Assembly: GCA_902800365.1 (NCBI GenBank)
Contig: CADCEF010000001.1
Coordinates: 164,711 to 228,710 of the forward strand
Direction of reading: 5' to 3'
Length of the DNA: 64,000 bases
Source: an uncultured Prevotella sp.
Lineage (GTDB): Bacteria > Bacteroidota > Bacteroidia > Bacteroidales > Bacteroidaceae
Shown here: one piece after another, positions 1 through 11,000 of the stretch
Layout of the letters: every line of letters starts with the position of its first letter
Position numbering within the stretch: position 1 is the stretch's first letter
The notes under the pieces: generated by a model
Seen by the model: the letters and a program-made list of their open reading frames with translations, nothing else
Told to the model about the DNA's origin: nothing
The model's database searches: none
Translations under genes and position numbers: made by a program

Positions 1-1022
1 TTTCCGTTCTTAGCAGTGAATCGCACACCCTCTACTCCATCAACAGTTGTCTGTTCCTGAGTGGTCTTAGCTATCAGTTCCTCAATCTGGTCGATAGTTG
101 GCATCTTACTCTTCGACTTTGCATCGCCGTCGATGCTCAGGCCGTAGATAGTATCGTCTTCTGTTCCTGCGATATCCCAAGGGGTATAGTCGTCGTTGTT
201 GATAGAGGTATTGTAGAACGACTGATCGCCATAGCCCATCTGAATACCAACCTCAGACTCCTTCTCGGCACCAATGTTGCACTTAGCCCATAGCACGCTC
301 AAACCCATATCTACATACTCCATCGACTGGCTGGCTGTGGTAAAACTCTGGATGTTACCCAGTATAAACCCATCGCCCACCTTGGTGTAGGCTGCATAAT
401 AATAGGTAGTACCTGGTAGCAGCGACTTGGCATTAACCGTGAACGAGCCAGCTGCTTCATCCAGTGCAACATCTACACCAGTAGGCACTTCATCGGCCGT
501 GAGGGCGTATTTGAAGCCAACTGATGTTGCTGCAAGAATATCGCTGATGCCCTGTGCCTGACCATTGAGAGTGGCACTGCAAGCAGTGATGTTGCTGGCT
601 GCCTGGGTAGCCACATCAGCATCGGTAGCCACAAAACTCTTCACCTCGCCATACTTGGTCACCTTGCCTTGCAGGGTTACAAATGTGGCATAGTAATAGG
701 TTGTGCCCTCTGTAAGTCCAGAAAGCGATGCTGACACCCTACCGTTCTCGTCTATTGAACCTATCTGACGTGTTCCACCCTGTGTGGGATCAGAGTTGGT
801 GCTATAAACCGAACCTACCTGATAAGAACTTGATGCCAAGCCTGAGAGATCCTGGATAGTACCGTAGGTAGTAGCCGAAATGGCTGTAACGGCAGCATCG
901 TCGGTGGTTATTGAGCTTATTACAGCACTTGTACTAATGCTATAATCCTCGTCGTTGCTGCAGGCTGTTGAAAACACAACAGCCATAAGCAGCATAAAAC
1001 CTGATATAATCTTATTCTTCAT
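1..1022 (-). CDS. Surface lipoprotein with two Fn3-like modules and a FISUMP-like domain (3' end outside window)
   Basis: The minus-strand frame is open from an ATG at 1022 to the left edge, giving about 340 residues with no stop, so the C-terminus is missing. It begins with a lipoprotein signal ending in FSTACSND, predicting a lipid-anchored, probably surface-exposed protein. Two similar beta-rich modules follow, each ending in a GLTEGTTYYYA or LLPGTTYYYAA motif typical of bacterial fibronectin-III-like domains. After them comes YVDMGLSVLWAKCNIGA and a MPTIDQIEEL motif, which resemble the FISUMP-like domain common in Bacteroidales surface proteins. It is the last visible gene of the SusC-SusD-lipoprotein series and lies 23 nt after the preceding stop, so it is probably co-transcribed. 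A glycan-binding or adhesive role is inferred from position; no catalytic motif was seen. Confidence 0.75.
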   Translation of the reverse strand, partial: MKNKIISGFMLLMAVVFSTACSNDEDYSISTSAVISSITTDDAAVTAISATTYGTIQDLSGLASSSYQVGSVYSTNSDPTQGGTRQIGSIDENGRVSASLSGLTEGTTYYYATFVTLQGKVTKYGEVKSFVATDADVATQAASNITACSATLNGQAQGISDILAATSVGFKYALTADEVPTGVDVALDEAAGSFTVNAKSLLPGTTYYYAAYTKVGDGFILGNIQSFTTASQSMEYVDMGLSVLWAKCNIGAEKESEVGIQMGYGDQSFYNTSINNDDYTPWDIAGTEDDTIYGLSIDGDAKSKSKMPTIDQIEELIAKTTQEQTTVDGVEGVRFTAKNG

Positions 1023-1045
1023 AATTGTCAATTTTCAATTGTAAA

Positions 1046-2917
1046 TTACTTCAAAACTACATCGCCTACATCGTACTTCACACCGATGGTAACCACGATA
1101 GTGTTACTGAACTTGAAGAGATGGGTGTGAGATGCAGACTCGTCACTCCAAGGATTCAGAATGTAGCGGCGACCTGTAGTAGGATCATCGCCAACTTGAC
1201 GAGAGATGGTCTCATCGTCCATACCTTCCTCTGATCCAAGTACTTCTGTGCCATCCACCTTGATACTTTTGATAATCAGGTCAGTGTTAGGATGCTTCTT
1301 CAGAATCTTGGCCACGTCAAGGAACATCAGGTATGGGTCCTGAGTGTTTGATGAGCCATCGTTGGTGATGGTGAATACGTAGTCGCCCTCGCCAGTGATG
1401 TAAACCTCAGGACTGTTGAGGAATGCCCAACCAGTATCAGAGAAGCTGAGTACACCTGTAAAGCTCTCTACCTGAGCACCACCAGTCTGCTTTTTAAAGT
1501 GGTAGGCCAGATACTCGTAAGCATTACCCTGATCGTCGTACTGTTTAGAACCCAGCCACAGGTCTGTCAAGTCGCCAGTACGATCGCTAATCTCGTAGGC
1601 GATAACCTGCAGTTGATTGTTGCTTGAGGCAAACTTGATGTTCTTGTTGGTTGAGATGCCAAACGAAGGCAACTGCGAGAAGGTGATGACACCTTCGTCG
1701 CTAATGTCATATGTGCCTTCGGTGATGTTACCCTTAATATCTGTTACCTTAAATGTCTTTGTCTTGGAATTAAGTTCAAACTCAGCATCTGTAATATCCG
1801 GATCGCCTGCAAAACCAGAGCGAGAGATTTCCTCGCCAGCCAGTGTAAACCAACCGAAAGGTGTATCCTCATCAAACTTATAGGTAGTGGTGTTCTGATT
1901 GAATGGCTGCAGGAAGTTCATCCAACCCTCAGGCAGTGTGATGGTGGTGATAACAGGTGCCACATAGTTGTCTTTATATTCTTTAGAGATATAGTTGAAT
2001 GTGAACGGAGTGTTATCGTTCGAACCACCGTCGAACATAATCTGCATAGCATTGTCTGTAAGATAGATAATCTTGTAGTTACCATCAGGACGCTGGCCCA
2101 GGATAGCATCATCCTGACCAGGACTCAAGGGGATAACACCTGTAAATGAGATGGTGTGAGAGGCTACATCCATATTGAACGAGCCCTTCTGACCGTTCAC
2201 GTCCACATTGGCACCATTAATCAGGTCGAAAGTCATTGTGCCATAGTCGGCAGCACCGCAAATCCAACTGTTACCTGCAAAGTCGGCAGCCCAGTACCAC
2301 TCGCTGGCGTATGTAGGATCGATGGCAGTAGAGGCATCCCACTGCTCAGAGTCGAGATAGTTCTCACCAGCAATGTTGTGGAAGCTGTCCCACGACTGAC
2401 CTGAGGTATAGAACCACTTAGGACCACCAAACTTCAAGCAGGTTCCATTAGCATCGAGGTCGAGAACCCATGTCTTTGAATGGCCTACACCGCCTGTAAG
2501 CATGGTCCATGCTGCATCAGATATGAGGTTAGGATTCATCTTGTCGATATGGAACGTAGCACGTTCGCTGAATACGATACCACCACGAGTCTGAACACCC
2601 ATGCGGACATAATAGTCGCCATCGAATGCCACACCCACCTGATAGGTGCTGTTGGTGCTGGTACCCGATATGCTCACATCGTCAGATGTAGGAGCAGGTC
2701 CGTACTCCCAGTACACAGAGTAGCTGCTGGGCAGCAAACTTGTAAACGTAACCTGATTAGTGCTCTGGTCTACATTCACAGAGAAACCTGTGTTCTCGGC
2801 CAGTTGGGCTGCGGTCAGATCGATATTGCCCATGCTATCAGAATCAGGCGTACATGCAGCAAGCAACATTACGATGCTCGCCAACACACTATATAATAGA
2901 TTCTTTGTTTTCATCAT
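1046..2917 (-). CDS. SusE/F-position outer-membrane glycan-binding lipoprotein
   Basis: A 623-residue protein with a lipoprotein signal (LLAACTPDSDS), so it is exported and lipid-anchored. Two ATGs are adjacent (2917 and 2914) and either could serve. An N-terminal Fn3/Ig-like segment (about residues 35-125) is followed by a region with a GHSKTWVLDLD motif and aromatic-rich strands such as GPKWFYTSGQSW. That pattern is seen in PKD-type or SusE-position lipoproteins of Bacteroidales PULs. It sits directly downstream of susD, so it probably helps the SusC/SusD complex capture the polysaccharide. No glycosidase signature was seen and the substrate cannot be told from sequence. Family assignment rests on position and general motifs. 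Confidence 0.7.
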   Translation of the reverse strand: MMKTKNLLYSVLASIVMLLAACTPDSDSMGNIDLTAAQLAENTGFSVNVDQSTNQVTFTSLLPSSYSVYWEYGPAPTSDDVSISGTSTNSTYQVGVAFDGDYYVRMGVQTRGGIVFSERATFHIDKMNPNLISDAAWTMLTGGVGHSKTWVLDLDANGTCLKFGGPKWFYTSGQSWDSFHNIAGENYLDSEQWDASTAIDPTYASEWYWAADFAGNSWICGAADYGTMTFDLINGANVDVNGQKGSFNMDVASHTISFTGVIPLSPGQDDAILGQRPDGNYKIIYLTDNAMQIMFDGGSNDNTPFTFNYISKEYKDNYVAPVITTITLPEGWMNFLQPFNQNTTTYKFDEDTPFGWFTLAGEEISRSGFAGDPDITDAEFELNSKTKTFKVTDIKGNITEGTYDISDEGVITFSQLPSFGISTNKNIKFASSNNQLQVIAYEISDRTGDLTDLWLGSKQYDDQGNAYEYLAYHFKKQTGGAQVESFTGVLSFSDTGWAFLNSPEVYITGEGDYVFTITNDGSSNTQDPYLMFLDVAKILKKHPNTDLIIKSIKVDGTEVLGSEEGMDDETISRQVGDDPTTGRRYILNPWSDESASHTHLFKFSNTIVVTIGVKYDVGDVVLK

Positions 2918-2948
2918 TCTAATGTTTAATGTTTAATCTTTAATGTAA

Positions 2949-4589
2949 TCACCATCCGGCATTCTGCTTAAGCACTCCATTAGAGAGGATAATCTGATTC
3001 TGAGGAATCTGGCAGAGGCCTTTCTTAGCCTTGATATTCTCGGCAGAGATAACCACCTTGTCGGCATTGCCGCCCGACATCACATCGATGCCGCTGGTAG
3101 CTATCTGCTGTGCTGCATAGTCTATGCCCTGGCGCAGCAGGTCCCAGTAGTTGATAGCTTCGAAAGCAAACTCAAACTTACGTTCTTTGAGGATAGATGC
3201 CTGCGAAACGGCTACTGGCTGCAGTCCGGCACGTGCACGAACCTTGTCCAAATAGCTCTGGGCGTTGCTGCTACCCAGTTCGGCAGCCATCAGCAGCACG
3301 TCGGCATAGCGCATGATAACCCAGTCCTGATGGTTCTGCTCCTGGAATCCGCCACTACCGTCAATTTTGGTAGCACTGGTTCCATCGGCAAAGCAGAGTG
3401 GTGAGTACTTCTTGATAACATATCCTGTATATTCGCGCTGGTCCTTATAGCTGGCATCAAAAGCATCGGCATTCACAATGCCTTCGTTTACAATGTCGAT
3501 AACCGAAGCTTTCTTACGGGTATCGCCAACCTCATACTGATTTACAAACAGAGGATTAACGGTGAGAGCTCCCCAACCGCGACCGTAAGGTGCTACAGGC
3601 AGATTGCGCATACCCAGCATCACCTGCCAGCGGTTCGAGTCGTTGTTACCGTTATAGTCCTGAGTATTGGTAAACTTCATGGCTAATACGGTTTCGCTGT
3701 TACCATCGCCGGCATAGGTGCCCAACAGTGTTACAGCATCGCCTACCTCGGCAATACCTGCCGATGCAGCAGGCCACAGGTTCTTATACTCTGATACCAG
3801 ATCATACTCGCCGCTGTTAATCACGTCCTCGCAGTAAGCCAGAGCCTTCTCCTTGGTCACACCGTCGATGTTGCTGCCATAATAGCCTGTATAGAATAGG
3901 TATGCACGTGCGTAAAGAGCCTCGGCAGCATACTTGGTGATATGACCGTCGTTGTTGGCAGCATCAGCCTTAGGATAAGCATCGGCAGGGATGTTGTCGA
4001 TGGCGTACTGCAGGTCGTCGAAAATCACCTGATACACCTCGGCAGGTGTAGCCTGTGGCACGTTCTCCTCGGTAGCTACAGTAAGCAGGGGCACATTGCC
4101 GAACATACGAACCAGGTCAAAATACAATATGGCGCGCAGAGCGTGACACTCGCCCATATAGGTGCCTTTCAGTGTCTCGTTCTTCCATTCTATCTGTGGT
4201 TCATACTTGATGAGCTCATTACAGCGGTAGATACCCTCGTAATAACGTGCCCAGTCGGTTTCGTATAGGTTGATGTCCGACGATGACTGTGCAATATCAA
4301 AACGGTCTACCACCTGATATCCTCGTCCATCGGTATTACCTGTAGCTCCAAAGCACTCTGCTCCCATCACCTCAGAGGCTACATAGAACGAGAAGCCTGG
4401 AGCACTGCTGGTCTGGCGCCAACCGTCGTAGCAGCCTATCAGTGCGCGATAGGCATCATTCTGAGTTTTATAGAAATTGCTGGTATTCGACTCTGTCTTC
4501 GACTCCACATCGAGATAGCTCTCTGTACATGAAACCACGCCGAACGACATCAGGGCCAGCAGCGTCTTAGTTATTGTTGATATTTTCAT
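2949..4589 (-). CDS. SusD/RagB-family nutrient-binding outer-membrane lipoprotein
   Basis: SusD homologue, the lipid-anchored glycan-binding lid of a SusC transporter. The open frame extends upstream of 4589, but the start at 4589 is chosen for two reasons. It gives a compact signal peptide (MKISTITKTLL to VVSCTES, lipobox cysteine near residue 20), and a GGAGG Shine-Dalgarno-like box lies 8 nt upstream, which is unusual in this phylum. Family hallmarks are the ESYLDV start, the RCNELIKY and ALRAILYFDLVRMFGNVPL helices of the TPR-like core, and the C-terminal ERKFEFAFEAINYWDLLRQG motif. The gene starts 16 nt after the susC stop, which implies tight coupling. The ligand is unknown. Confidence 0.93.
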   Translation of the reverse strand: MKISTITKTLLALMSFGVVSCTESYLDVESKTESNTSNFYKTQNDAYRALIGCYDGWRQTSSAPGFSFYVASEVMGAECFGATGNTDGRGYQVVDRFDIAQSSSDINLYETDWARYYEGIYRCNELIKYEPQIEWKNETLKGTYMGECHALRAILYFDLVRMFGNVPLLTVATEENVPQATPAEVYQVIFDDLQYAIDNIPADAYPKADAANNDGHITKYAAEALYARAYLFYTGYYGSNIDGVTKEKALAYCEDVINSGEYDLVSEYKNLWPAASAGIAEVGDAVTLLGTYAGDGNSETVLAMKFTNTQDYNGNNDSNRWQVMLGMRNLPVAPYGRGWGALTVNPLFVNQYEVGDTRKKASVIDIVNEGIVNADAFDASYKDQREYTGYVIKKYSPLCFADGTSATKIDGSGGFQEQNHQDWVIMRYADVLLMAAELGSSNAQSYLDKVRARAGLQPVAVSQASILKERKFEFAFEAINYWDLLRQGIDYAAQQIATSGIDVMSGGNADKVVISAENIKAKKGLCQIPQNQIILSNGVLKQNAGW

Positions 4590-4605
4590 ATTTCTTTCCT
4601 CCCAT

Positions 4606-7600
4606 TTAGAATTTAACATTAGCACCAATAAGGATAGTACGTGGGCGTGGATAGTAACCTACGTCAACGCCGCTCACCCATCCGTCGGTTCCGTATCCGA
4701 TTTCAGGATCCATCCCCTTGTATTTTGTGAAAGTAATAAGATTCTGTGCCTGTACATACAGTCGCAACTGCTTACAGTACTTATTTTTCCAGATGCGAGC
4801 CAGGTCATAACCCAGTGTCACGGTCGAAATGCGCAGATAGTCGGCATCGTGAACATACAGGTCAGAGAACTGCCAGTTGATGTTGGTTGTAGTTACGCGT
4901 GGAATGCGATTGCTGGTACCTTCGCCAGTCCAGCGCTGCAGTATTTCGGTGGTGTAGTTTGCCTGTGCGTTTGCGTGGTTACGATAGGTCTGAACAATTT
5001 TCTGTCCTGCAGCACCATTTGCCTGAACCGAGAAGTCGAGTCCCTTATAGTCGAATCCAAGCGTAAATCCGTAAGTAAAGTCAGGCATACCATTACCCAG
5101 GTCAACTTTATCGTCGTCATTAATCTGTCCGTCATGATTGATGTCGTAGTACTTTACATCGCCAGGCTTAACGTCGGCCTGAAGCACACCGTTACCATTC
5201 GAAATCCATTCTTCTATCTCCTTCTGGTTCTGGAAGATACCTGCTGTCTTGTAGCCCCAGAAGTAACCGATTGCATGACCATTCTGTGCACGATAGAACT
5301 CAGGAGCGTTGTCGTAGAGCTGGTTGGTGGCACCATGTATGATACCATCATCGGTAGGAATGCTGCCCACCTCGTTCTTGTTATAGGCTCCGTTCACACC
5401 GATGTTGTAACGGAAGTCCTTGCCTATCATATCGTTCCAGGCCAGATTAAACTCAAATCCCTTGTTCTTCACATCGCCACCATTGATGGTTGGTGCACCT
5501 GTACCTACAGTGGCCAGTACGGGAGCTGTCACCAACCAATCCTTGGTAGTCTTAATATAATAGTCGAGGTTCACATTCAAGTGTCCACCAATCATGCGAG
5601 CATCAATACCCACGTTGAACTGTTCAGATGTCTCCCATGTCACGTCAGGGTTAGCCACACGGCTTGGGTATGCGCCCCAGTTGTTGCCCAGTACCGAAAC
5701 AGACTCTGTATCATCATAACCTGATGTTCCAAACAGATAGTGGGTATTGGTATTTTTAACAGGAGCCAGATACTGATAGTCTGATATATTCTGGTTACCC
5801 ACCTGTCCCCAGCTGGCGCGTAGCTTCAGGAAGTCGATAATCTTAGATATAGGCTGCATAAACTTCTCGTTAGAGATAGTCCAACCTGCAGAGACTGATG
5901 GGAAATAGCCGAAGCGATGGCCTCTGGCAAACTTGCTCGAACCGTCGGCGCGCAGGGTGGCGTTCACCATATAGGTATCCTTCCAGTTCCAGCCCAGACG
6001 TCCGAAGTAAGATATGGTACGAGAGTCGCCATGAGGACTGCCTCCTGCACTCAGACCGTCGTCGGTAGATGTAGCAGTACCATTATTTACGTATGCGTGT
6101 CCCCAATCGTCGAATCCTTCTTTCAGATAGCCATTGGCAGCGCTAACCGATGTACCCTCGTAACGACTGGCCTCCATACCAACCAATGCGCTGAAGGCGT
6201 GCTCCTCGTTCACCGTCCAGTCATACTGAGCGGTATTGGTCCAGGTCATTGTCAGTCCGTGGTTCATCGCCTGACTGGCCGATGTGCGGGTGTCGTTATA
6301 GCTGTATGGACTGAAATGATAGAATGTAGAGAAACCGCGATACTCGCTAGTGCCATACACAGCACCGAAAACGCTGCGCAGTCTCAGTCCCTTCAGCGGG
6401 GTCAGCTCGGCATATACATTACCGCTGAATGTGGCATTCTTATTCTGATTATTGGTGTTGGTCATCATGTTACCGTAGGGGTTGCCATCATACTGATACC
6501 AGTCGCTATAGTCGGTAGCATTATAAGGACTGCCATAGAAACCGTTGTAGCTGCTGGCATCTGCACCAGCCTCAGCCTGACTGCCGTCAAAGATGTTAGT
6601 GGCATAAACGGGGGCCAATGGCGATGTACCGAAGGCACCACGCAGGGTGTTGTTGTACTGATTGCCCACACCGATACCAACGGTCTTCGTGTACACAAAG
6701 CTAATCTGTTCGCCCACCTTCAGCAGTTTGTCAATCACGTTGTGCTCTGAGTTGATACGGAAGTTGTAACGCTCGTAGTTCGAAACATCCTTACCACCCA
6801 CGATACCTTCCTGACTCATATATCCCATCGACAGCGCATAGGTCGATACCTTGTTACCACCGGTTATACCCAGGTTGTAGCTCTCCACCTTGGCGTTGCT
6901 CTTAAACATCTGGTCAATCCAGTTGGTATCATACAGATTACCATTTGGATCGTAGATGCTCTTCATACTACTGAAGTCGTATGGCTGATTGCCCGAGTTT
7001 ATCTGCTGCTCATTCATGATGGTCATATACTCCTGCGAGTTAAGCATCGGAGCCTTGCGGGCCACGTTCTGCCAGCCGTAGTATGTGTCAAAGCTTATCT
7101 CTGCCTTGCCGGCACGTCCGTTCTTGGTGGTCACCAGTACCACACCATTGGCAGCTTGAGCACCATAGATGGCAGCCGAGGCAGCATCCTTCAGCACGTC
7201 GATACTTTCGATGTCGGCAGGGTTCAGGGTCGAAATGTCACCACCTATACCATCTATAAGGTATAAGGGACCTGAACTGCCCACGGTACCCAGACCGCGG
7301 ATGTTCACCTTCATGCCCGAACCAGGCTGACCAGAGGTCGACTGGATGCTAACACCAGGCGTCTGACCCTGCATGGCCTGCAGCGGGTTGGTGGTGTTGA
7401 GCTTGGCAATGTCCTCACCCTTCACCTGGGTGGTTGCACCTGTCAACAGCTTTTTCTTCTGAACACCATAACCTATCACCACCACCTCTTCGAGCGATTG
7501 GCGATCTTCCTCTAGAACTACATTGATGGTGCTTGCACCACCAACCTTCACACTCTTAGTGAGATAGCCCACATAAGAGAACACCAAAGTCTGGCCCTGT

Positions 7601-7809
7601 TCTGCATTGATGGTGTAGTTGCCATCCATATCGGTAACGATACCCGAATTCTGGCCCTTCACCTGTACGGTAGCACCAATCAGGGGTTCGCCATCGGTAG
7701 CCGATGTGACCTTACCCGAGATTGGTTTTGCAGAAATAGTGCCAAACACAGCTTGCATCATGAACAATGTCACGATAAGCATCAATTGTTTAAGACTGAT
7801 TTTTTGCAT
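4606..7809 (-). CDS. SusC/RagA-family TonB-dependent outer-membrane transporter
   Basis: A 1067-residue TonB-dependent receptor that imports oligosaccharides across the outer membrane with its SusD partner. After the signal peptide (ending GTISA) comes a carboxypeptidase-regulatory-like domain (ISGKVTSATDGEPLIGATV). Next are the EEVVVIGYG TonB-box region and the plug domain with the SusC signature DVLKDAASAAIYGAQAANGV. The rest is a long beta-barrel ending in an aromatic residue (GANVKF). It is the first gene of a minus-strand operon with susD and two lipoproteins and is divergent from the HTCS at 8076, which probably controls it. A TACTTTTG -7-like box lies about 55 bp upstream. Confidence 0.95.
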   Translation of the reverse strand: MQKISLKQLMLIVTLFMMQAVFGTISAKPISGKVTSATDGEPLIGATVQVKGQNSGIVTDMDGNYTINAEQGQTLVFSYVGYLTKSVKVGGASTINVVLEEDRQSLEEVVVIGYGVQKKKLLTGATTQVKGEDIAKLNTTNPLQAMQGQTPGVSIQSTSGQPGSGMKVNIRGLGTVGSSGPLYLIDGIGGDISTLNPADIESIDVLKDAASAAIYGAQAANGVVLVTTKNGRAGKAEISFDTYYGWQNVARKAPMLNSQEYMTIMNEQQINSGNQPYDFSSMKSIYDPNGNLYDTNWIDQMFKSNAKVESYNLGITGGNKVSTYALSMGYMSQEGIVGGKDVSNYERYNFRINSEHNVIDKLLKVGEQISFVYTKTVGIGVGNQYNNTLRGAFGTSPLAPVYATNIFDGSQAEAGADASSYNGFYGSPYNATDYSDWYQYDGNPYGNMMTNTNNQNKNATFSGNVYAELTPLKGLRLRSVFGAVYGTSEYRGFSTFYHFSPYSYNDTRTSASQAMNHGLTMTWTNTAQYDWTVNEEHAFSALVGMEASRYEGTSVSAANGYLKEGFDDWGHAYVNNGTATSTDDGLSAGGSPHGDSRTISYFGRLGWNWKDTYMVNATLRADGSSKFARGHRFGYFPSVSAGWTISNEKFMQPISKIIDFLKLRASWGQVGNQNISDYQYLAPVKNTNTHYLFGTSGYDDTESVSVLGNNWGAYPSRVANPDVTWETSEQFNVGIDARMIGGHLNVNLDYYIKTTKDWLVTAPVLATVGTGAPTINGGDVKNKGFEFNLAWNDMIGKDFRYNIGVNGAYNKNEVGSIPTDDGIIHGATNQLYDNAPEFYRAQNGHAIGYFWGYKTAGIFQNQKEIEEWISNGNGVLQADVKPGDVKYYDINHDGQINDDDKVDLGNGMPDFTYGFTLGFDYKGLDFSVQANGAAGQKIVQTYRNHANAQANYTTEILQRWTGEGTSNRIPRVTTTNINWQFSDLYVHDADYLRISTVTLGYDLARIWKNKYCKQLRLYVQAQNLITFTKYKGMDPEIGYGTDGWVSGVDVGYYPRPRTILIGANVKF

Positions 7810-7863
7810 AGAACAATTTTGTTAATTAATTATTGGTTTCGAAAGTAATAATATTACTGGCGG

Positions 7864-7871
7864 CAAAAGTA
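7864..7871 (-). promoter_or_regulatory. Putative -7 element (TACTTTTG) for the left PUL operon
   Basis: The minus strand reads TACTTTTG, matching the Bacteroidales -7 consensus TAnnTTTG, 54 bp before the susC start codon. No clear -33 TTG box was found at the usual distance, so HTCS activation is plausible but not shown. Confidence 0.4.
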
Positions 7872-8040
7872 GTATCTTTATTCCGAACCGAGGGGAAACG
7901 ATGTCTCGGATAGAGGAAGATATGTGTTTTATGTGCTTTTCTGAATAGCCGCGAAACATGGATTCCTCTTTTGGAAACATGGCGACGCCTCAAGGATATA
8001 AAAAAGCTGATACAGCATACACTATTCAGAAAAAAATTTG

Positions 8041-8048
8041 TATCTTTG
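8041..8048 (+). promoter_or_regulatory. Putative -7 element (TATCTTTG) for the left HTCS gene
   Basis: TATCTTTG matches TAnnTTTG exactly and lies 27 bp before the proposed HTCS start codon. It sits inside the longer open frame that begins at 7971, which argues that the real start is the downstream ATG at 8076. Confidence 0.55.
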
Positions 8049-8075
8049 CAAACATCAAGACATCATTTTTGTAAT

Positions 8076-11000
8076 ATGAGACGCTTTTTCCTTCTTATGT
8101 CGCTCTTCATCGTCCAGATGGTATCAGCACAACCCGCTGTCGACACGGCATTCAAAACCTTGGGGATAGCCGACGGACTACGCAGCAACTCGGTGACGAG
8201 TGTGCTGGCGGATAGTCGTGGCTACCTATGGATAGGTACGTATCAAGGGATAAACCGATACGACGGGCATCAGGTAAAAACCAGATTCCCAGAGAGTGGC
8301 GACCCGACGTTCTACGACGGGCGAAGCGGCAGAGCAGAGCGACACGAGGTGTTTGCCGAAACGACCACTGCTCTGGAAGAGGATGCTGGGGGACGAATTT
8401 GGATAGAGTGTGAAAGCGGAGCATACTGCATCTACGACACGCAAACGGCGCGATTTCAGGCCTCGCCCGAAACATACTTGCGTGCTCTGGGCATACACCT
8501 CAAGGGTAAGTATAAGGTAAAGGTGGGACAGAAAGGAGCACTATGGGTGCTGACTGAGAGCGGAATATATCATTACGACTATCACACTAAAGAACTGAAG
8601 ACGTGGGAGAGGAGACTGCAACTGCCAGGCAAGACGGCAGGCGTAGTGGCAGAGATGTCGGATGGGTTGTACTTCAGCGCAGGTCACGCTGTGTGGCACT
8701 TTATTAGCAGCACAGGTGAACTGAAGCGCGAAGCACTGCCCGAGGTGATGCAGAAATCAACAGGCGAGACCAGTCTGCTGGCCGATGCAGATGGTACACT
8801 ATGGATATATAGTACGCGCGAGGAGAGCATCTGCCGATACATAGTGGGTGGCCGACGAGTATGCGAGATGGTAAGTCTGCCGCACGCTTCGGGCGCCTCA
8901 GAAAACAATGCTATCCGCGACATGATGGACGATCAGCGAGGCAACATCTGGATTGCTACCGACCACAAAGGGCTGTTTGTGTACAACAAGAATACGGGAA
9001 CCATCACATCCCTGCGACACCAGCGCACTCGACAGATGTCGCTTGCATCTGACAACGTGACGTGTATGACCATCGACCGCGAGGGGACCATCTGGGTGGG
9101 CCACCTGAAAACGGGACTATCATACACCAGCGATGCTAACAATATGATGCAGCCCCACGCACAGAGCGCAGGCGACGTACTGACGATGGCCTACGACACA
9201 AAAGGTAACCTATGGATGGGTACCGACGGCGATGGCGTGTACATAGAACGCACAGATGGCAGCATAGTGAAGACTGACTTGCCCAACATCACAGTGATGA
9301 GTATAATAAGCGACGGCAGGGGCGGCATGTGGGCTGGCACTTATAATCAGGGGTTATACCATCTTACCGATGCGAAACACTGGAAGCGATATGCCATTGA
9401 ACTTGGGACATTCCCTACAGAATATGTGTGGACGCTGGCTGCCGACAATCAGGGGCGTGTATGGTCTTCTTCGCCTATTGGCAAGACGGTAATCTTTGAT
9501 CCGAAGGATGAAACAGCACGCGTGTTAACCACCGACAGCGGCGACGACATCCGAGCCAACGCAGTACGCTACAATGGCGAAAGCACTATGCATCTGGGAT
9601 CGGTATATGGTCTGTGGACCTACAATCTGAAAAACAGCACCTGTAGTGTGGCTTTCGGCAACAGGCGTGAGACACAGAAATGGTTGAACCAAAGGATAGA
9701 CGACGTGAAGACCGACTGGCAGAAGGGAGTGATGATGCTGCTACACCCCGATGGCATAACGGTGTATGACATGAAACGCGACACGTTAAGCTACATTCGC
9801 CGCACAAACGATATCATTAAAGGAATGGCGCGCGATAACGACGGCACCTACTGGATTTGTACCAGCAGCGGTACGGTGGTGGGCATACGTACTCAGCGCC
9901 ATGCGGGCGGACTGGAACTGATACGCCGCAGTTTCCAACCAAATGTTGGTATACCGCAATTCTACTTCAACGGCGATGCGATGACATACTCAGCAAAGGG
10001 CGAGATACTGATGGGTGGCACTGAGGGATATATGAGTATAAAGCCACGCCAACTTATGGCCACCAAAACAGAAGAATACGGATTGATAATAAGCGAGATA
10101 GCAGTGGGCGACAGCTTGCTGAACGAACATACCAGCATAGTAAAACTGAACTACGATGATGCATATCTATCTGTAAAATTTTTCACAGGCAGTCTTGAGA
10201 ATGTACGCAGAATACGATATGCCTACAAGCTTGTGGGGCATATGAACGACTGGGTGATGACCGACCAGAACTACGTGTCGTTCCACGCTCTGCCCCCTGG
10301 CGACTATACCCTGCAACTATGCGTATGCCGCGAGGACGGAAGCATGAGCACGCCGTGTGAACTGCATATTAGTGTTGCACCACCATTCTATCGCACCACA
10401 CTGATGTACATCGTCTATGCGTTGATAGCCATCACGTTACTATTCCTGCAGTGGCGCAACATGCGCAAGCGCCAACAGGAGCGCACAGAGAAGCAGCGCC
10501 AACTGATGGAGCGACAGAAGATAGAACAGATAACGGAGATGAAGCTGCAGTTCTTTACCAACATCAGTCACGACCTGCGCACACCGCTCACACTCATCAT
10601 ATCGCCGCTGGAACACATCATGAAGAAGCTGGAGGAAGGCAGTACGCCTGAGAACATGATGGCACAGCTGAAGAACGTGTATAAGAACGCGCAACTGCTG
10701 CTGAAGGAGGTGAGCACACTGCTCGACTTCCGCCGACTGGACGCTGGAGGCGAGACGCTCAACCTGCAGAGCGGCGACATTGTAGACCATCTTAACAGCA
10801 TATTGGTATCATTCGGTGATTATGCAGAGGAGCGCGGAATCCATCTCAGCTTTGAGCACGATATGGACAGCTACGTGATGGATTACGACCGTGAGAAGAT
10901 GAATAAGGTAGTATATAACCTTTTCTCTAACGCTCTGAAGTTTACACCATCGGGCGGTAGTGTAACACTGGCGCTGCATATCGATGGCGATAACGCTATC

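Noticed and set aside
4849-6750. Long plus-strand open frames (291 and 277 codons) opposite the left susC
   Set aside because: They lie wholly inside a confident SusC gene on the other strand, lack signal or domain motifs, and their composition mirrors the antisense codons.
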